A stretch of DNA of 64,000 nucleotides, taken from the NCBI RefSeq assembly GCF_014201905.1, contig NZ_JACHFM010000001.1:248001-312000 (forward strand), written 5' to 3'. Position numbers and translations under genes: made by a program. Source of the stretch: Amaricoccus macauensis (GTDB lineage Bacteria > Pseudomonadota > Alphaproteobacteria > Rhodobacterales > Rhodobacteraceae). The notes beneath the pieces were generated by a model. It had not been told where the DNA came from. It did not search any database and was given only the letters and a program-made list of their open reading frames with translations. Positions within the stretch are counted from its first letter, which is position 1; the number at the start of each line of letters is the position of its first letter. Below are positions 7,996 through 17,572 of this stretch, one piece after another.

Positions 7996-9264
7996 ATGAC
8001 CATGCTGACCCGGGTGAGCGCGATCCTGCTCGCCTCCACCTGCCTCGCTGGCGCAGCCGCGGCGCAGGCCGAGCTCACCTTCTGGCAGCACGGGGCCGGC
8101 AACCCGTGGGAGCCGCGGCTCTTCGGCCAGATAGTGGAAGATTTCAACGCCTCCCAGTCGGACTGGAAGGTGACGCTCCAGCAGTTTCCGCAGGCCGCCT
8201 ACAACGACTCGGTGACTGCGGCGGCGCTCTCGGGAGAACTGCCCGACATTATCGACGTCGACGGGCCGCTGATGCCGAACTGGGCCTGGGCGGGGTACTT
8301 GGCGCCGCTCGAGATCACCGAGGAGGAGCTCGAAGGCTTCCTGCCCGGCACGATCGGCCGATGGCAGGATCAGATCTACTCGGTCGGCCTTTGGGACGCG
8401 GCCGTGGCGATGATCACCCGCAAGTCGACGCTCGAGAAGTACGGCATCCGCGTCCCGACGCTCGGGGAGCCGTGGACGGGCGAGGAGTTCAACGCGGCGC
8501 TCGAGACGATGAAGGAGAGCGGCGACTTCGAGTATCCGCTCGACCTCGGCATGTGGGACAAGGTCGAGTGGTATCCGTACGCCTTCTCGCCCTTCCTGCA
8601 GAGCTTCGGCGGCGACATCGTCGACCGCTCGACCTACCAGACCGCCGAGGGCGTGCTGAACGGCGACGCGGCGATCGCGTTCGGCGAGTGGTGGCAGGGC
8701 CTCTTCACGGACGGGCTGGTGCCTGGCACCTCGCAGGATCCCGCCGACGGGAACCAGGCGTTCGGATTCCGCGACGGCAAGTACGCGATCGTCTGGTCCG
8801 GCAACTGGAACGGGGCCGGCGTGCTGGAGGCCTTCGGGGATGACGCGCTGTTCCTGCCGGCCCCGGACTTCGGGAATGGACCGAAGATCGGCGCGGCTTC
8901 TTGGCAGTTCGCCGTTTCGGCCCAGAGCGAGAACCAGCAGGGCGCCAACGCCTTCATCCGCTTCGCGCTCCAGGACAAGTACCAGGCGATGTTCTCGGAC
9001 GCCTCGGGCCTCGCGCCCGCCACGGCGACCGCAGCGCAGATGACAGAGAATTATAAGGAGGGCGCGCCGATGGCGGTCTTCTACGATCTCAGCGCCGCGC
9101 AGGCGTTGGTGCGGCCCGTCACCCCCGGCTACGTGGTGCAGAGCGCCGTGTTCCGGAAGGCAGTCTCCGACATCGCCGACGGAGCCGACGTGGCGACCGC
9201 CCTCGACGCGGCGGTCGACGAGATCGACGCCGACATCGAGAACAACCAGGGCTACGGCCACTGA
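7996..9264 (+). CDS. ABC sugar-binding protein (family 1)
   Basis: 422 residues with a Sec signal peptide (cleavage after about residue 24, AAAAQA/E) and a mature start LTFWQHG typical of family 1 binding proteins of CUT1 importers. Periplasmic capture of an oligosaccharide for the two permeases that follow. Aromatic residues typical of sugar stacking are abundant (WAWAGY, WDKVEWYPY, WSGNWNG). The start is fixed by ACAGGAGG 7 bases before the ATG. A ghost copy of its first codons lies 3.9 kb upstream. It is followed by a strong stem-loop, a common way to keep binding-protein message in excess over permease message. Confidence 0.92.
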   Translation: MTMLTRVSAILLASTCLAGAAAAQAELTFWQHGAGNPWEPRLFGQIVEDFNASQSDWKVTLQQFPQAAYNDSVTAAALSGELPDIIDVDGPLMPNWAWAGYLAPLEITEEELEGFLPGTIGRWQDQIYSVGLWDAAVAMITRKSTLEKYGIRVPTLGEPWTGEEFNAALETMKESGDFEYPLDLGMWDKVEWYPYAFSPFLQSFGGDIVDRSTYQTAEGVLNGDAAIAFGEWWQGLFTDGLVPGTSQDPADGNQAFGFRDGKYAIVWSGNWNGAGVLEAFGDDALFLPAPDFGNGPKIGAASWQFAVSAQSENQQGANAFIRFALQDKYQAMFSDASGLAPATATAAQMTENYKEGAPMAVFYDLSAAQALVRPVTPGYVVQSAVFRKAVSDIADGADVATALDAAVDEIDADIENNQGYGH

Positions 9265-9325
9265 GCCGAGCGTCGCACGCGTGCGACTCCGCCTAAGTTG
9301 CTGAAATTACACGAATAGCTTCAGG

Positions 9326-9391
9326 GCGTTAACCTGGCTTCAACCGATGTTAACGCGCTGATCCGGCCCCCCTTCCTCCCAGGGGGGCCGG
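9326..9391 (+). promoter_or_regulatory. Two inverted repeats between binding protein and permease
   Basis: GCGTTAAC (9326-9333) with GTTAACGC (9349-9356), then a perfect 10-base-pair hairpin CCGGCCCCCC (9363-9372), loop of 9, GGGGGGCCGG (9382-9391). The second is a very stable stem between the binding-protein and permease genes, as seen in maltose-type operons where it stabilises upstream mRNA or attenuates downstream expression. The first could be an operator. Confidence 0.6.
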
Positions 9392-9421
9392 ACTCGATCC
9401 ACCCACTCCGGGGAAGAGGCC

Positions 9422-10504
9422 ATGGCCGCAACACCAACCCGACTACTATCTTCGAACCGCGCCGGCTGGGCGATGGCCGCCCCGGCAGTCGGTCTGATCC
9501 TGCTCTTCATCATCGTGCCGTTCGCGCTCGCCTTCGGGTTCAGCTTCACCAATCAGCGATTGTTCTCGCCCAATCCGACGCAATGGGTCGGAACCGCGAA
9601 CTTCCAGCAGCTGCTCGGCGTCAGCACGCTGACCCTCGAGCCCGAGCGCGACGCGAGCGGCGCGGTCGTGCTCGACGACGACGGCCAGCCGAAGTATCCG
9701 CGGCTGCGCAGCTACACCCGCAACAACCCGGACTATCCGCACCTGCAGGGCAAGCAGGAGTGGTTCAGCTTCGGCTGGGGCGACAGCCGGGTCTTCGTGC
9801 TCGCGAGCGACGTCGTCTTCATGAAGGCGCTCCGGAACACGTTCCTCTTCGTGCTGGTGGTCGCGCCGCTCCAGGGCGGGCTCGCGCTCCTGCTCGCGGT
9901 GATGACCAATCAGAAGCTAAAGGGCATCAACTTCTTCCGCACCGTCTACTTCATGCCGGTCGTGGTCTCGATCGTCGTCGTCTCGCTGCTCTGGCGCTTC
10001 ATCTACGACGGCGACAACGGCCTCCTGAACAACGTGCTCGGCTGGCTGACATTCGGGGCGTTCGAGCCGGTCGACTGGCTCGGCAACCCGTCGACGGCGC
10101 TGCCCGCGATCATCGCCATGTCGATCTGGCAGGCGGTGGGCTTCCACATGGTGATCTGGCTCGCCGGCCTCCAGTCGATCTCGCCGACGCTCTACGAGGC
10201 CGCGAACATCGAGGGCGCCTCGCGCTGGCAGGCGTTCCGCTACGTGACCTGGCCCGGCCTGCGCAACACCGCCGTGCTGGTCTTGATCGTCATCACCATG
10301 CAGGCCTTCGCGCTCTTCGCCCAGATCGACGTGATGACCAAGGGCGGGCCCGTCGACTCGACGCAGACCATGGTGTTCCAGGCCGTCGAGCGCGGCTACC
10401 GCAAGCAGGACATCGCCGCCGGCTCGGTGATCTCGGTGGTCCTGTTCCTCATCGTGCTGACGATCTCGCTCGTGCAAGGCTACCTGACCCGGGAGAAGAA
10501 GTGA
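9422..10504 (+). CDS. ABC sugar permease, MalF/UgpA type
   Basis: 360 residues, six or more membrane helices. An extended periplasmic insert (residues about 50-120, charged and proline/tyrosine-rich) lies between helices 1 and 2, as in MalF-like subunits. The cytoplasmic EAA loop is readable as YEAANIEGASRWQAFRYVTW with the conserved G, and contacts the ATPase. It starts after GAAGAGG, and its TGA overlaps the next permease start by one base (TGATG). One of the two membrane subunits of the CUT1 importer. Confidence 0.93.
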   Translation: MAATPTRLLSSNRAGWAMAAPAVGLILLFIIVPFALAFGFSFTNQRLFSPNPTQWVGTANFQQLLGVSTLTLEPERDASGAVVLDDDGQPKYPRLRSYTRNNPDYPHLQGKQEWFSFGWGDSRVFVLASDVVFMKALRNTFLFVLVVAPLQGGLALLLAVMTNQKLKGINFFRTVYFMPVVVSIVVVSLLWRFIYDGDNGLLNNVLGWLTFGAFEPVDWLGNPSTALPAIIAMSIWQAVGFHMVIWLAGLQSISPTLYEAANIEGASRWQAFRYVTWPGLRNTAVLVLIVITMQAFALFAQIDVMTKGGPVDSTQTMVFQAVERGYRKQDIAAGSVISVVLFLIVLTISLVQGYLTREKK

Positions 10505-11409
10505 TGGCGACGGTCGAAGAAGCGCAAGGGACAGCCACCCTCGAAGCAAGGAGTGTCTCCTGGGACCGGGTCTGGCGCTATGCGCTCCTGATCCTCGGGG
10601 CGGTGATCTTCATCTTCCCGCTGCTCTTCATGGTGATGTCCTCGCTCAAGCCGGACGCGCAGCTCCTCGCCGACACCGCGAACCTGCGCGCCTTCCTGCC
10701 GGTCGGGGACATCTCGCTCGACAACTACTTCGGAGCGTTCCGCCGGGCGCCGGTCGCGACCTTCATCTTCAACTCGGTGCTCGTCACCGCCGTGACGGTG
10801 GTGCTGTCGCTCTTCGTCTGCTCGCTCGCCGCCTTCGCCTTCGTGTTCCTGAAGTGGCGGGGCCGGGACATCGTGCTCGCGGTCATCATCGCGACGCTGA
10901 TCGTCCCCTTCGAAACGATCGCGATCCCGATGCTGATCGTCGTCAACAACCTGCCGTGGATCTCGAGCGACGGCCTGACCCTCGGATGGCTCAACAGCTA
11001 CCGCGTGCAGATCGTGCCGTTCATCGCCGACGGCCTGACGATCTTCCTGTTCGCGCAGTTCTTCAAGGACATGCCGCGCGAGCTGATCGAGGCCTGCCGC
11101 GTGGAGGGCGCGACCTGGTTCCAGATCTACCGCAAGGTGGTGATGCCGCTCTCGGGACCGGTGCTCGCCACGGGCGCGATCCTGAAGTTCCTGGCCATGT
11201 ACAACCAGTACCTGTGGCCCCTGATGGTAACGCAGGACGAAGGATACCGCCCGGTGATGGTCGGATTGCAGTACTTCTTCCAGCTCAACCCAGTCTGGGG
11301 CGAGATAATGGCGTACCTTTCGGTCATCACCGTGCCGGTGCTCGCCTTCTACCTCTTCCTGCAACGCGCTTTCATCGCCTCGATCGCCTCGACCGGCGTC
11401 AAGGGCTAA
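10504..11409 (+). CDS. ABC sugar permease, MalG/UgpE type
   Basis: 301 residues, six membrane helices, with the EAA loop EACRVEGATWFQIYRKVVMP near residues 199-218. It partners the preceding permease to form the transmembrane channel. Start chosen at the ATG overlapping the upstream stop codon. The gene for a second cytoplasmic glycosidase follows after 10 bases. Confidence 0.93.
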   Translation: MATVEEAQGTATLEARSVSWDRVWRYALLILGAVIFIFPLLFMVMSSLKPDAQLLADTANLRAFLPVGDISLDNYFGAFRRAPVATFIFNSVLVTAVTVVLSLFVCSLAAFAFVFLKWRGRDIVLAVIIATLIVPFETIAIPMLIVVNNLPWISSDGLTLGWLNSYRVQIVPFIADGLTIFLFAQFFKDMPRELIEACRVEGATWFQIYRKVVMPLSGPVLATGAILKFLAMYNQYLWPLMVTQDEGYRPVMVGLQYFFQLNPVWGEIMAYLSVITVPVLAFYLFLQRAFIASIASTGVKG

Positions 11410-11419
11410 GGAGACGACT

Positions 11420-12376
11420 TTGACGATCGCCCTTCCTACCAAGTGGATCTGGGACAGCTGGTACGCGCGCGACGGCGAGCTCTGGCACGCCTTCTTCCTG
11501 CAGGCCGACAAGTCGATCGGCGATCCGGAGCTCAGGCACTACAACGTGACGCAGGGCCACGCCACCAGCCGCGACCTGAAGGCCTGGGAGCATCGGGGCG
11601 TCACCTTCGCGCCGGCCCCAGGGCCGGCGTGGGACGACTACACCACCTGGACCGGCTCGGTGGTGAAGGGCGACGACCAGCTCTGGCACCTGTTCTACAC
11701 CGGCGCGAGCCGGGCCGAGGACGGCCTGAAGCAGCGGATCGGGCACGCGACGAGCCCCGACCTGCACGACTGGCAGCGGGTAGGCGACGGGCTCGTGCTC
11801 GACATCGACGAGCGTTACGAGGAGCTCGACCCGGGCCACTGGCACGACCGGGCGATGCGCGACCCTTGGGTGATGCGCGACCCGACGGGCGGCTGGATGA
11901 TGTTCTTCACTGCCCGGGTGCCGGGCGTCGAAGAGCCGAACGCCGGCGGCGCCATCGGCTTCGCCACTTCGCCGGATCTCTACGACTGGACGTTGCAGGC
12001 GCCGGTCTATGCCGGCGGGACCTTCGGGCAGATGGAGGTGCCGCAGGTGTTCGAAGCCGGCGGGCGCTGGTACTGCCTGTTCTGCACCGCGGCCAAGCAC
12101 TACTCGCGCGCCTATGCGGCCGCCTATCCGGGCAGGCCGGTGCAGGGGACCCACTACATGACCGCGCCAGACCCGCGCGGGCCTTGGGAGGTGGCGCCGG
12201 GGCCGTTCCTCGACGGCGACCCGGCCGTCGATCGCTACGCGGCGCGGATCGTCGACACCGACGCCGGCCCGGTGCTGCTCGGCTTCCTGCATAACCCCGC
12301 CGGCGGGGAGTTCGTCGGCGAGATTGCCGATCCAGTACCTGTGACCATAGACGACGGCCGACTCCGGCTCGGCTGA
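11420..12376 (+). CDS. Clan GH-J beta-fructosidase-like glycosidase
   Basis: 318 residues, no signal peptide. Active-site pattern of GH32-type enzymes: Asp12 in WIWDSW, RDP at 147-149 (MRDPWV), and Glu206 in QMEVPQVF. A WTGS blade motif lies at 77-80. Start is TTG at 11420, supported by TAAGGAG at ideal distance with no better ATG. It is only distantly like the GH-J enzyme at 6821, so the two probably act in sequence or on different linkages. It sits between permease and ATPase genes, so imported substrate is likely its target. Confidence 0.8.
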   Translation: MTIALPTKWIWDSWYARDGELWHAFFLQADKSIGDPELRHYNVTQGHATSRDLKAWEHRGVTFAPAPGPAWDDYTTWTGSVVKGDDQLWHLFYTGASRAEDGLKQRIGHATSPDLHDWQRVGDGLVLDIDERYEELDPGHWHDRAMRDPWVMRDPTGGWMMFFTARVPGVEEPNAGGAIGFATSPDLYDWTLQAPVYAGGTFGQMEVPQVFEAGGRWYCLFCTAAKHYSRAYAAAYPGRPVQGTHYMTAPDPRGPWEVAPGPFLDGDPAVDRYAARIVDTDAGPVLLGFLHNPAGGEFVGEIADPVPVTIDDGRLRLG

Positions 12377-12403
12377 AGCGCAACGAACACGGAGGAAACG
12401 GAA

Positions 12404-13474
<1,071 letters not shown>

Positions 13475-13533
13475 GCAAACGCGCGGCGCCGCAAGGCAGG
13501 TTCACGCGGAGCGACGCTGACGCGCCGCGTCAC

Positions 13534-13549
13534 CCGAAGCGTACTTCGG
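13534..13549 (+). terminator. Stem-loop between convergent ATPase and integrase genes
   Basis: CCGAAG, loop CGTA, CTTCGG gives a 6-base-pair tetraloop hairpin in the 90-base gap where the sugar operon and the integrase gene converge. It lacks a clear T-tract, so it is only a weak terminator candidate. Confidence 0.4.
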
Positions 13550-13564
13550 TTCGCGCGAATGGGC

Positions 13565-14656
13565 TCAGCGTGCTGTGCTGTCCCGTCTCCCCATCCCGGG
13601 CAGCGCCACCACCGATGCCCGCCCCGGGTTCAGCGCGGCGTATACGCCGAGCATCTTCGCGGCGGTCTCGATCTTCCAGCCGATGCGAATGGCAAGATCG
13701 GGCACGCTGATTCCCGACCACACCATCTCGGTCACCTTCGTACCGCGCAGGTCGTTGAACCGGAGCTCGGGGCGGATCTCGTACTTGGTCGCGTACTCGC
13801 GGACCTCGCGGGAGAGCCGTGCGGGGTCCCATGCGTCCGCGCGCTTCGGCTTCAGGATCAGTCGGCGCGAGATCGGCGCCTTGTCGATGATCGCCTCCGC
13901 CGCAGGGGACAGCGGCATGTTGACGATGCGCCGCCGCCGCTTGTTCGGGCGCAGGATGATCGCACGGCTGCCATCCGGCGCTCGCTTGATCTCGCTGCGC
14001 TCAAGCTCGACGAGGTCGCCGATGCGCAGGCCTGTCTCCCGCGCCAGCCGCACCGCGTCCGCATGCTGCTCGGGGGCCCGGCTGCAGAACAGGTCGATCT
14101 CGGCGTCCTCCCAGATGATCTCTGCCCGATCTGCGCCCTCGTAGAAGCGCGGGATGCCGTGCAGGTAGTTGACCGGCACCCGCTCGGGGTGCCGCCCCGT
14201 CGCCCAGCTCAGCGAGAACTTGAACGGGTCGAGCCGCTTGTCGGCGGCCTTGCCCGCCCAGCGCATCTCGATCCAGTCGAGCACGTTGCCCTTGAGGGCG
14301 ACGCTGTTGATGATCCCGAGCGGCGCGGCGCCGTACCTCGCCCGCACGTCGACCAGCCCTCTCAGGTAATCGCTCCGGGTGCGAGGGGCGAGGCGGCAGA
14401 ACTCGCGGGAGCGCTCGTAGGCGTCGAGCAGGTCGTTCACCGTGCCCCAGCCGTGGCCCGTCGCCGGCGGATCGATCACGGCCCGGACGCCGATCGCCGC
14501 GTCGTAGGCGGCCTGGTAACCCGGCGTCCCGGGCGGGTTCGGCTCGCCGGTACGCCAGATGCTCGGACCCCTACGGCCGACCGTATGGTACTCGACCTCC
14601 TCGCCCCTCGCGTTCTTCTTTCGGACGACGATGATGGTGTCGTAGCGTGCCGGCAT
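13565..14656 (-). CDS. Tyrosine-recombinase integrase
   Basis: 363 residues. A core-binding SAM-like domain occupies about residues 70-175 and the catalytic domain runs from about 185. Readable catalytic residues are Arg211 (TGLRIGDL), Arg304 in NDLRG and the nucleophile Tyr339 (GVYAALN), with a Trp (GWK) where His/Trp is expected. The box II His of the common HxxR motif is Asn301 here, which may weaken activity. It is the obvious candidate for inserting the island into tRNA-Gln. It lies 11 kb from the left attachment site, with the sugar module between. Two small genes that look like partners follow upstream on the same strand. Confidence 0.9.
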   Translation of the reverse strand: MPARYDTIIVVRKKNARGEEVEYHTVGRRGPSIWRTGEPNPPGTPGYQAAYDAAIGVRAVIDPPATGHGWGTVNDLLDAYERSREFCRLAPRTRSDYLRGLVDVRARYGAAPLGIINSVALKGNVLDWIEMRWAGKAADKRLDPFKFSLSWATGRHPERVPVNYLHGIPRFYEGADRAEIIWEDAEIDLFCSRAPEQHADAVRLARETGLRIGDLVELERSEIKRAPDGSRAIILRPNKRRRRIVNMPLSPAAEAIIDKAPISRRLILKPKRADAWDPARLSREVREYATKYEIRPELRFNDLRGTKVTEMVWSGISVPDLAIRIGWKIETAAKMLGVYAALNPGRASVVALPGMGRRDSTAR

Positions 14657-14733
14657 GAGGTCCTATCCCCCCGTTCCCCAACGGACACGGACGCTCTGTT
14701 CTCGCGGACTAGCAAGAGAATAAGTGACGGGAT

Positions 14734-14982
14734 TCATTTGGCTTTCCGTTGCCTGACCTCTTGCGGACCGCCGGCTGCGTTGTCGCGGAACCAGCTTGCG
14801 ACGGGGTCAGTCTCCGCCGCCGGCTTCTCCGCTGGCCCGTCGTCGCGCGGGCGCGTGAGGACGATCACGTCGCGGCCTCGGACCTCGAAGCCGTAGACCG
14901 GCAGTTCGAGCCGCTGCGCCAGCCGCACGAAGCGCTCGACGCGAGCCTCGGTCGTGTTCCAGCGGACCCGCGGCGGTTTCAT
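14734..14982 (-). CDS. Small hypothetical protein beside integrase
   Basis: 82 residues, not recognised. The N-terminal half is basic (MKPPRVRWNTTEARVERFVRL) with a compact alpha/beta look (LPVYGFEVRGRDVIVLTRP); the C-terminus is charged and probably disordered. ATG at 14982 chosen because the upstream extension is out of character. It lies between the integrase and the helix-turn-helix gene on the same strand, so it is probably in one short operon with them. Accessory recombination factor is possible but unproven. Confidence 0.55.
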   Translation of the reverse strand: MKPPRVRWNTTEARVERFVRLAQRLELPVYGFEVRGRDVIVLTRPRDDGPAEKPAAETDPVASWFRDNAAGGPQEVRQRKAK

Positions 14983-15055
14983 TGCTTTGATCCTATGGGG
15001 AGGATCACTTCGGCCAGACGCTCCTTCGAGCTCATGTGGCGGGGGTGCAGCGGGT

Positions 15056-15292
15056 TCATCGGCGCACTCCGCCGCGGCCGCCAGCGGCGGCGCCCGCCTC
15101 GAAGGCGAGGACATCGGCGATCGGGTAGAGGACGCGGCCACCAAGCCGCAGGTACCGTGGCACCTTGCCGGCCTGCCGCCAGCGCTGCAGCGTCCGCTCC
15201 GACATGCGCCAGCGCAGCGCCAGCTCGGATTCCCGGAGGTAGAGGGCCAGCCCGATCGGCAGCTCGGAACCGGCAGGGTCGTCATTCTGCAT
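15056..15292 (-). CDS. Helix-turn-helix protein, excisionase-like
   Basis: 78 residues. The segment ESELALRWRMSERTLQRWRQ is a clear helix-turn-helix, followed by a wing (GKVPRYLRLGGRVLYPIADV) as in the MerR/excisionase family (HTH_17). Start at about 15292, preceded by GGAAGGAAAAT. Located upstream of the integrase on the same strand; by size and context it could be the recombination directionality factor that bends attachment-site DNA during excision. Confidence 0.8.
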   Translation of the reverse strand: MQNDDPAGSELPIGLALYLRESELALRWRMSERTLQRWRQAGKVPRYLRLGGRVLYPIADVLAFEAGAAAGGRGGVRR

Positions 15293-15413
15293 ATTTTCCT
15301 TCCGCCCGCACCCCGCGACGCTGGTGGCGCCTCGGGCCTTGGGTCCATCAAAGGGACTGTCCGGTCTCACGACGGTCAGTGCGCTTCTTCGCGGCGTCCG
15401 CAGACTCCGCGCC

Positions 15414-16145
15414 TTACAGTTCCTCCTCCTTTCCTGCTTCGATCAGCCGCCGGTGCGCGGCCTCGTTGCTCTCGCGCCAGCCGGGATCACGCAGCCCGGC
15501 CACGACCTGCCCGAGCGGCAGCAACTCGACCGCCGAGATCTCCCGGGTGCTGCGGATGCCACCGCGGTACCTGCGTGACGCCGCGAGATACTGTTCGGTG
15601 AGCGCCACGCCCTCCTCGGGATGCTTCGCTTGATTTGCCCGGAGCAGCGCGGAGTGGTGATAGGTGTACGTGGTAGCACCGAAGCAGATTGCGCCCGACA
15701 TGCTGCTATCGCTGAGCATGGCCAGCATGCCCGGCCAAATGCCCCTCGGACCGACCAGGGCCTCCATCCGCGCCACGAGCCGGTCCTCGCCCCAGACGGC
15801 GATCAGGCCGGCAAGCCCCTCCTCGAAGACGTGCTCCGGTGCCACGCCGGCCATCTCGAGGCTGAGGCTACCGTAGACATGCTCCGGCTCGACCGAGCGG
15901 CGCGAGAGCTGCAGCTGACCGAAGTCGCGGACCACCGTCGAGGCATCCTTGGACTTGCCGCCGACCATCAGCGCGATGCAGAGCCGCGCCGCATCGAGCG
16001 GCGTGGCGTGCGCGGCACCGCGGCCCCTGCCCTTCTGCGACAGCAGCCCATCCTCGCGCAGCCGTCGCGCCACCCCCACGATCGAGGTCTCGGCAAGCCC
16101 GCTCATCACGTTCAGCTCGGTGACCAGGTCGGAGATCAGGGCCAT
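15414..16145 (-). CDS. Hypothetical protein with winged-helix-like N-terminus
   Basis: 243 residues. The first 60 residues have the length and pattern of a winged helix (LNVMSGLAETSIVGVARRL then REDGLLSQKGRGRGAAH), and the rest is mixed alpha/beta without a recognised family. Plausibly a regulator of the integrase/excisionase unit, since it lies upstream on the same strand and an intergenic region of about 180 bases separates it from the divergent gene at 16328. Function not known. Confidence 0.6.
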   Translation of the reverse strand: MALISDLVTELNVMSGLAETSIVGVARRLREDGLLSQKGRGRGAAHATPLDAARLCIALMVGGKSKDASTVVRDFGQLQLSRRSVEPEHVYGSLSLEMAGVAPEHVFEEGLAGLIAVWGEDRLVARMEALVGPRGIWPGMLAMLSDSSMSGAICFGATTYTYHHSALLRANQAKHPEEGVALTEQYLAASRRYRGGIRSTREISAVELLPLGQVVAGLRDPGWRESNEAAHRRLIEAGKEEEL

Positions 16146-16327
16146 CGTCGTTCATTTGCTCCTTTCACAATAGTATAGCTTCCCCGCGCGGATTTTGGAA
16201 TAATCACAGGCAATAACAGGAATGAACGCAAGCTCTGGTGCTGAATGGGTGGGGCTCGAGCATGCGTCGACGGCGGACTCACCTCGGAGAAACCAGATTG
16301 CCTGAAATAGTGTGGAAGGGCGTCGGT

Positions 16328-16963
16328 ATGATGCGGCGCAGGGTCATCGAAATAAACTTCGAGGACGACCCCGAAGCCTTCTTGAGTGCCTTGACGCAGC
16401 GACGCCAGACCGCCGATGAGTGGCGCCAGGCGCACGCTGAGGGTGTGCGTAAGCAACTCGACCGAGCGGCCGCCAAGCGGGGGACGCACATCAAGGCGTT
16501 CGTGTTTGGTCTCCCCGAAGACGATGGCTTTTCTATCCTCTGGGAGTGGCTCTGTACCTATAAAAGGCTGATGCGGGAGCGTTCGAAAGCCACGCCCGAC
16601 ATTGCCCTCATTGTAGAGCATGCAGAAGAACTCGGGAGAATCGATCAAAAGTTCCAATGGCGAGCGGGCCGCGATCCCGAGACAGGCGAACGTCGCGAGG
16701 CGCTTGCCCTTCAAAGCCGCAAGAGCAGACTGGCGCTGGCTGGTGATCGCGACGGCGGTCGGGCAAGCGCCAACAAGCGCCGCCATGACGAGGCCGAGGC
16801 ATGGCGCACCGTCGCCCGCGAAGTGGCTGCTACGTCCCCGGTCGGCGGCGCCAGACTGGAGAAGCGCATCCTGGAGGAGCTGCGGCGCCGCGGCTTCGGG
16901 CCGCGGTCAGGCCCCGCGATCCGCAAGGCCATCAAGGGCGTGCGCGGACGACCAGTGGGGTAA
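16328..16963 (+). CDS. Hypothetical basic protein
   Basis: 211 residues if it starts at the ATG pair at 16328, preceded by GGAAGGG. A GTG start 90 bases upstream has no ribosome site. It is very rich in Arg/Glu and mostly helical. A hydrophobic segment (FSILWEWLCTYKRLM) near residue 75 breaks the charge, and the C-terminal 35 residues look like a small basic nucleic-acid-binding helix pair (RGFGPRSGPAIRKAIKG). Divergent from the gene at 15414. No family recognised. Confidence 0.5.
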   Translation: MMRRRVIEINFEDDPEAFLSALTQRRQTADEWRQAHAEGVRKQLDRAAAKRGTHIKAFVFGLPEDDGFSILWEWLCTYKRLMRERSKATPDIALIVEHAEELGRIDQKFQWRAGRDPETGERREALALQSRKSRLALAGDRDGGRASANKRRHDEAEAWRTVAREVAATSPVGGARLEKRILEELRRRGFGPRSGPAIRKAIKGVRGRPVG

Positions 16964-16977
16964 TCTCCGAAGAAACA

Positions 16978-17002
16978 TGTTCGGGCACGCTCGGCCCGAA
17001 CA
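16978..17002 (+). promoter_or_regulatory. Inverted repeat upstream of AlpA-like gene
   Basis: TGTTCGGGC (16978-16986), loop of 7, GCCCGAACA (16994-17002): a perfect 9-base inverted repeat 50 bases before the next start codon. It could terminate the preceding transcript or be an operator for the AlpA-like protein. Confidence 0.45.
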
Positions 17003-17052
17003 AAAGCAAGCTGGCATCTTCCTCGTAGGCCCAAGTTGCCACGAGGAGTCCA

Positions 17053-17277
17053 ATGGCACAAAACTCAAACTTCCTTCCCGCCCGCCGCGTCTGGGAGCGC
17101 TACGGCGTCACGTCGATGACGTTGTGGCGCTGGCTCCGCGACGAGAGCATCAACTTCCCGCAGCCTGTCTATGTCGGCAGATTCCGCTATTTTCGGATCG
17201 CCGAGCTCGAGGCGTGGGAGGCGGACCGCATTGCGGCCCGCAAGGGCGGGGTGCCTGATCCATGCGCCTCGCGCTGA
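17053..17277 (+). CDS. AlpA-like DNA-binding protein
   Basis: 74 residues. ARRVWERYGVTSMTLWRWLR is a helix-turn-helix followed by a hairpin wing (NFPQPVYVGRFRYFRIAELEAWEA). This pattern is typical of AlpA/HTH_17 phage regulators and excisionases. GAGGAG lies before the ATG. It is the first gene of the replication segment, ahead of the primase-helicase-like gene, and may control it or excision. Confidence 0.85.
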   Translation: MAQNSNFLPARRVWERYGVTSMTLWRWLRDESINFPQPVYVGRFRYFRIAELEAWEADRIAARKGGVPDPCASR

Positions 17278-17386
17278 AGCTCGCCGCCGTTCCCTCGGGC
17301 ACCGCGGCTCGGGATCGCAATCCCTGTGCAGCCCCTGCCCCGCATAGGCGCCGCCAGGACCACGCCTCGAAGCGGAGGGTCGAGCC

Positions 17387-17569
17387 TTGAGCGACCCCGA
17401 TCCCTTCACGCCCAGATGGCAGGTGGTCCGGATCTCCACTGGCGGCGTTCACGCGCTGGAAACGGCAGACACCGCCGAGGAAGCGCGAAGGCTCGCGGAC
17501 ACGCATCACGCCGCCGTCGTCGTGTTCCGGTCCACCCGTCCGGTGCCGCGCCCGCCTTGGGAGGTCTAG
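17387..17569 (+). CDS. Small hypothetical protein ahead of primase-helicase gene
   Basis: 60 residues from a TTG start preceded by GGAGGG. It has a short beta-alpha-beta pattern (WQVVRISTGGVHALETADT ... AAVVVFRST). It ends three bases before the GTG start of the next gene, so it is likely translationally coupled. No family recognised. Confidence 0.55.
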   Translation: MSDPDPFTPRWQVVRISTGGVHALETADTAEEARRLADTHHAAVVVFRSTRPVPRPPWEV

Positions 17570-17572
17570 GCG

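Noticed and set aside
13475-13564. A third attachment site next to the integrase
   Set aside because: I looked for the tRNA-Gln 3' sequence or the TTTTCTGCCC repeats beside the integrase gene and found neither, so the island cannot be split at this point on sequence evidence.
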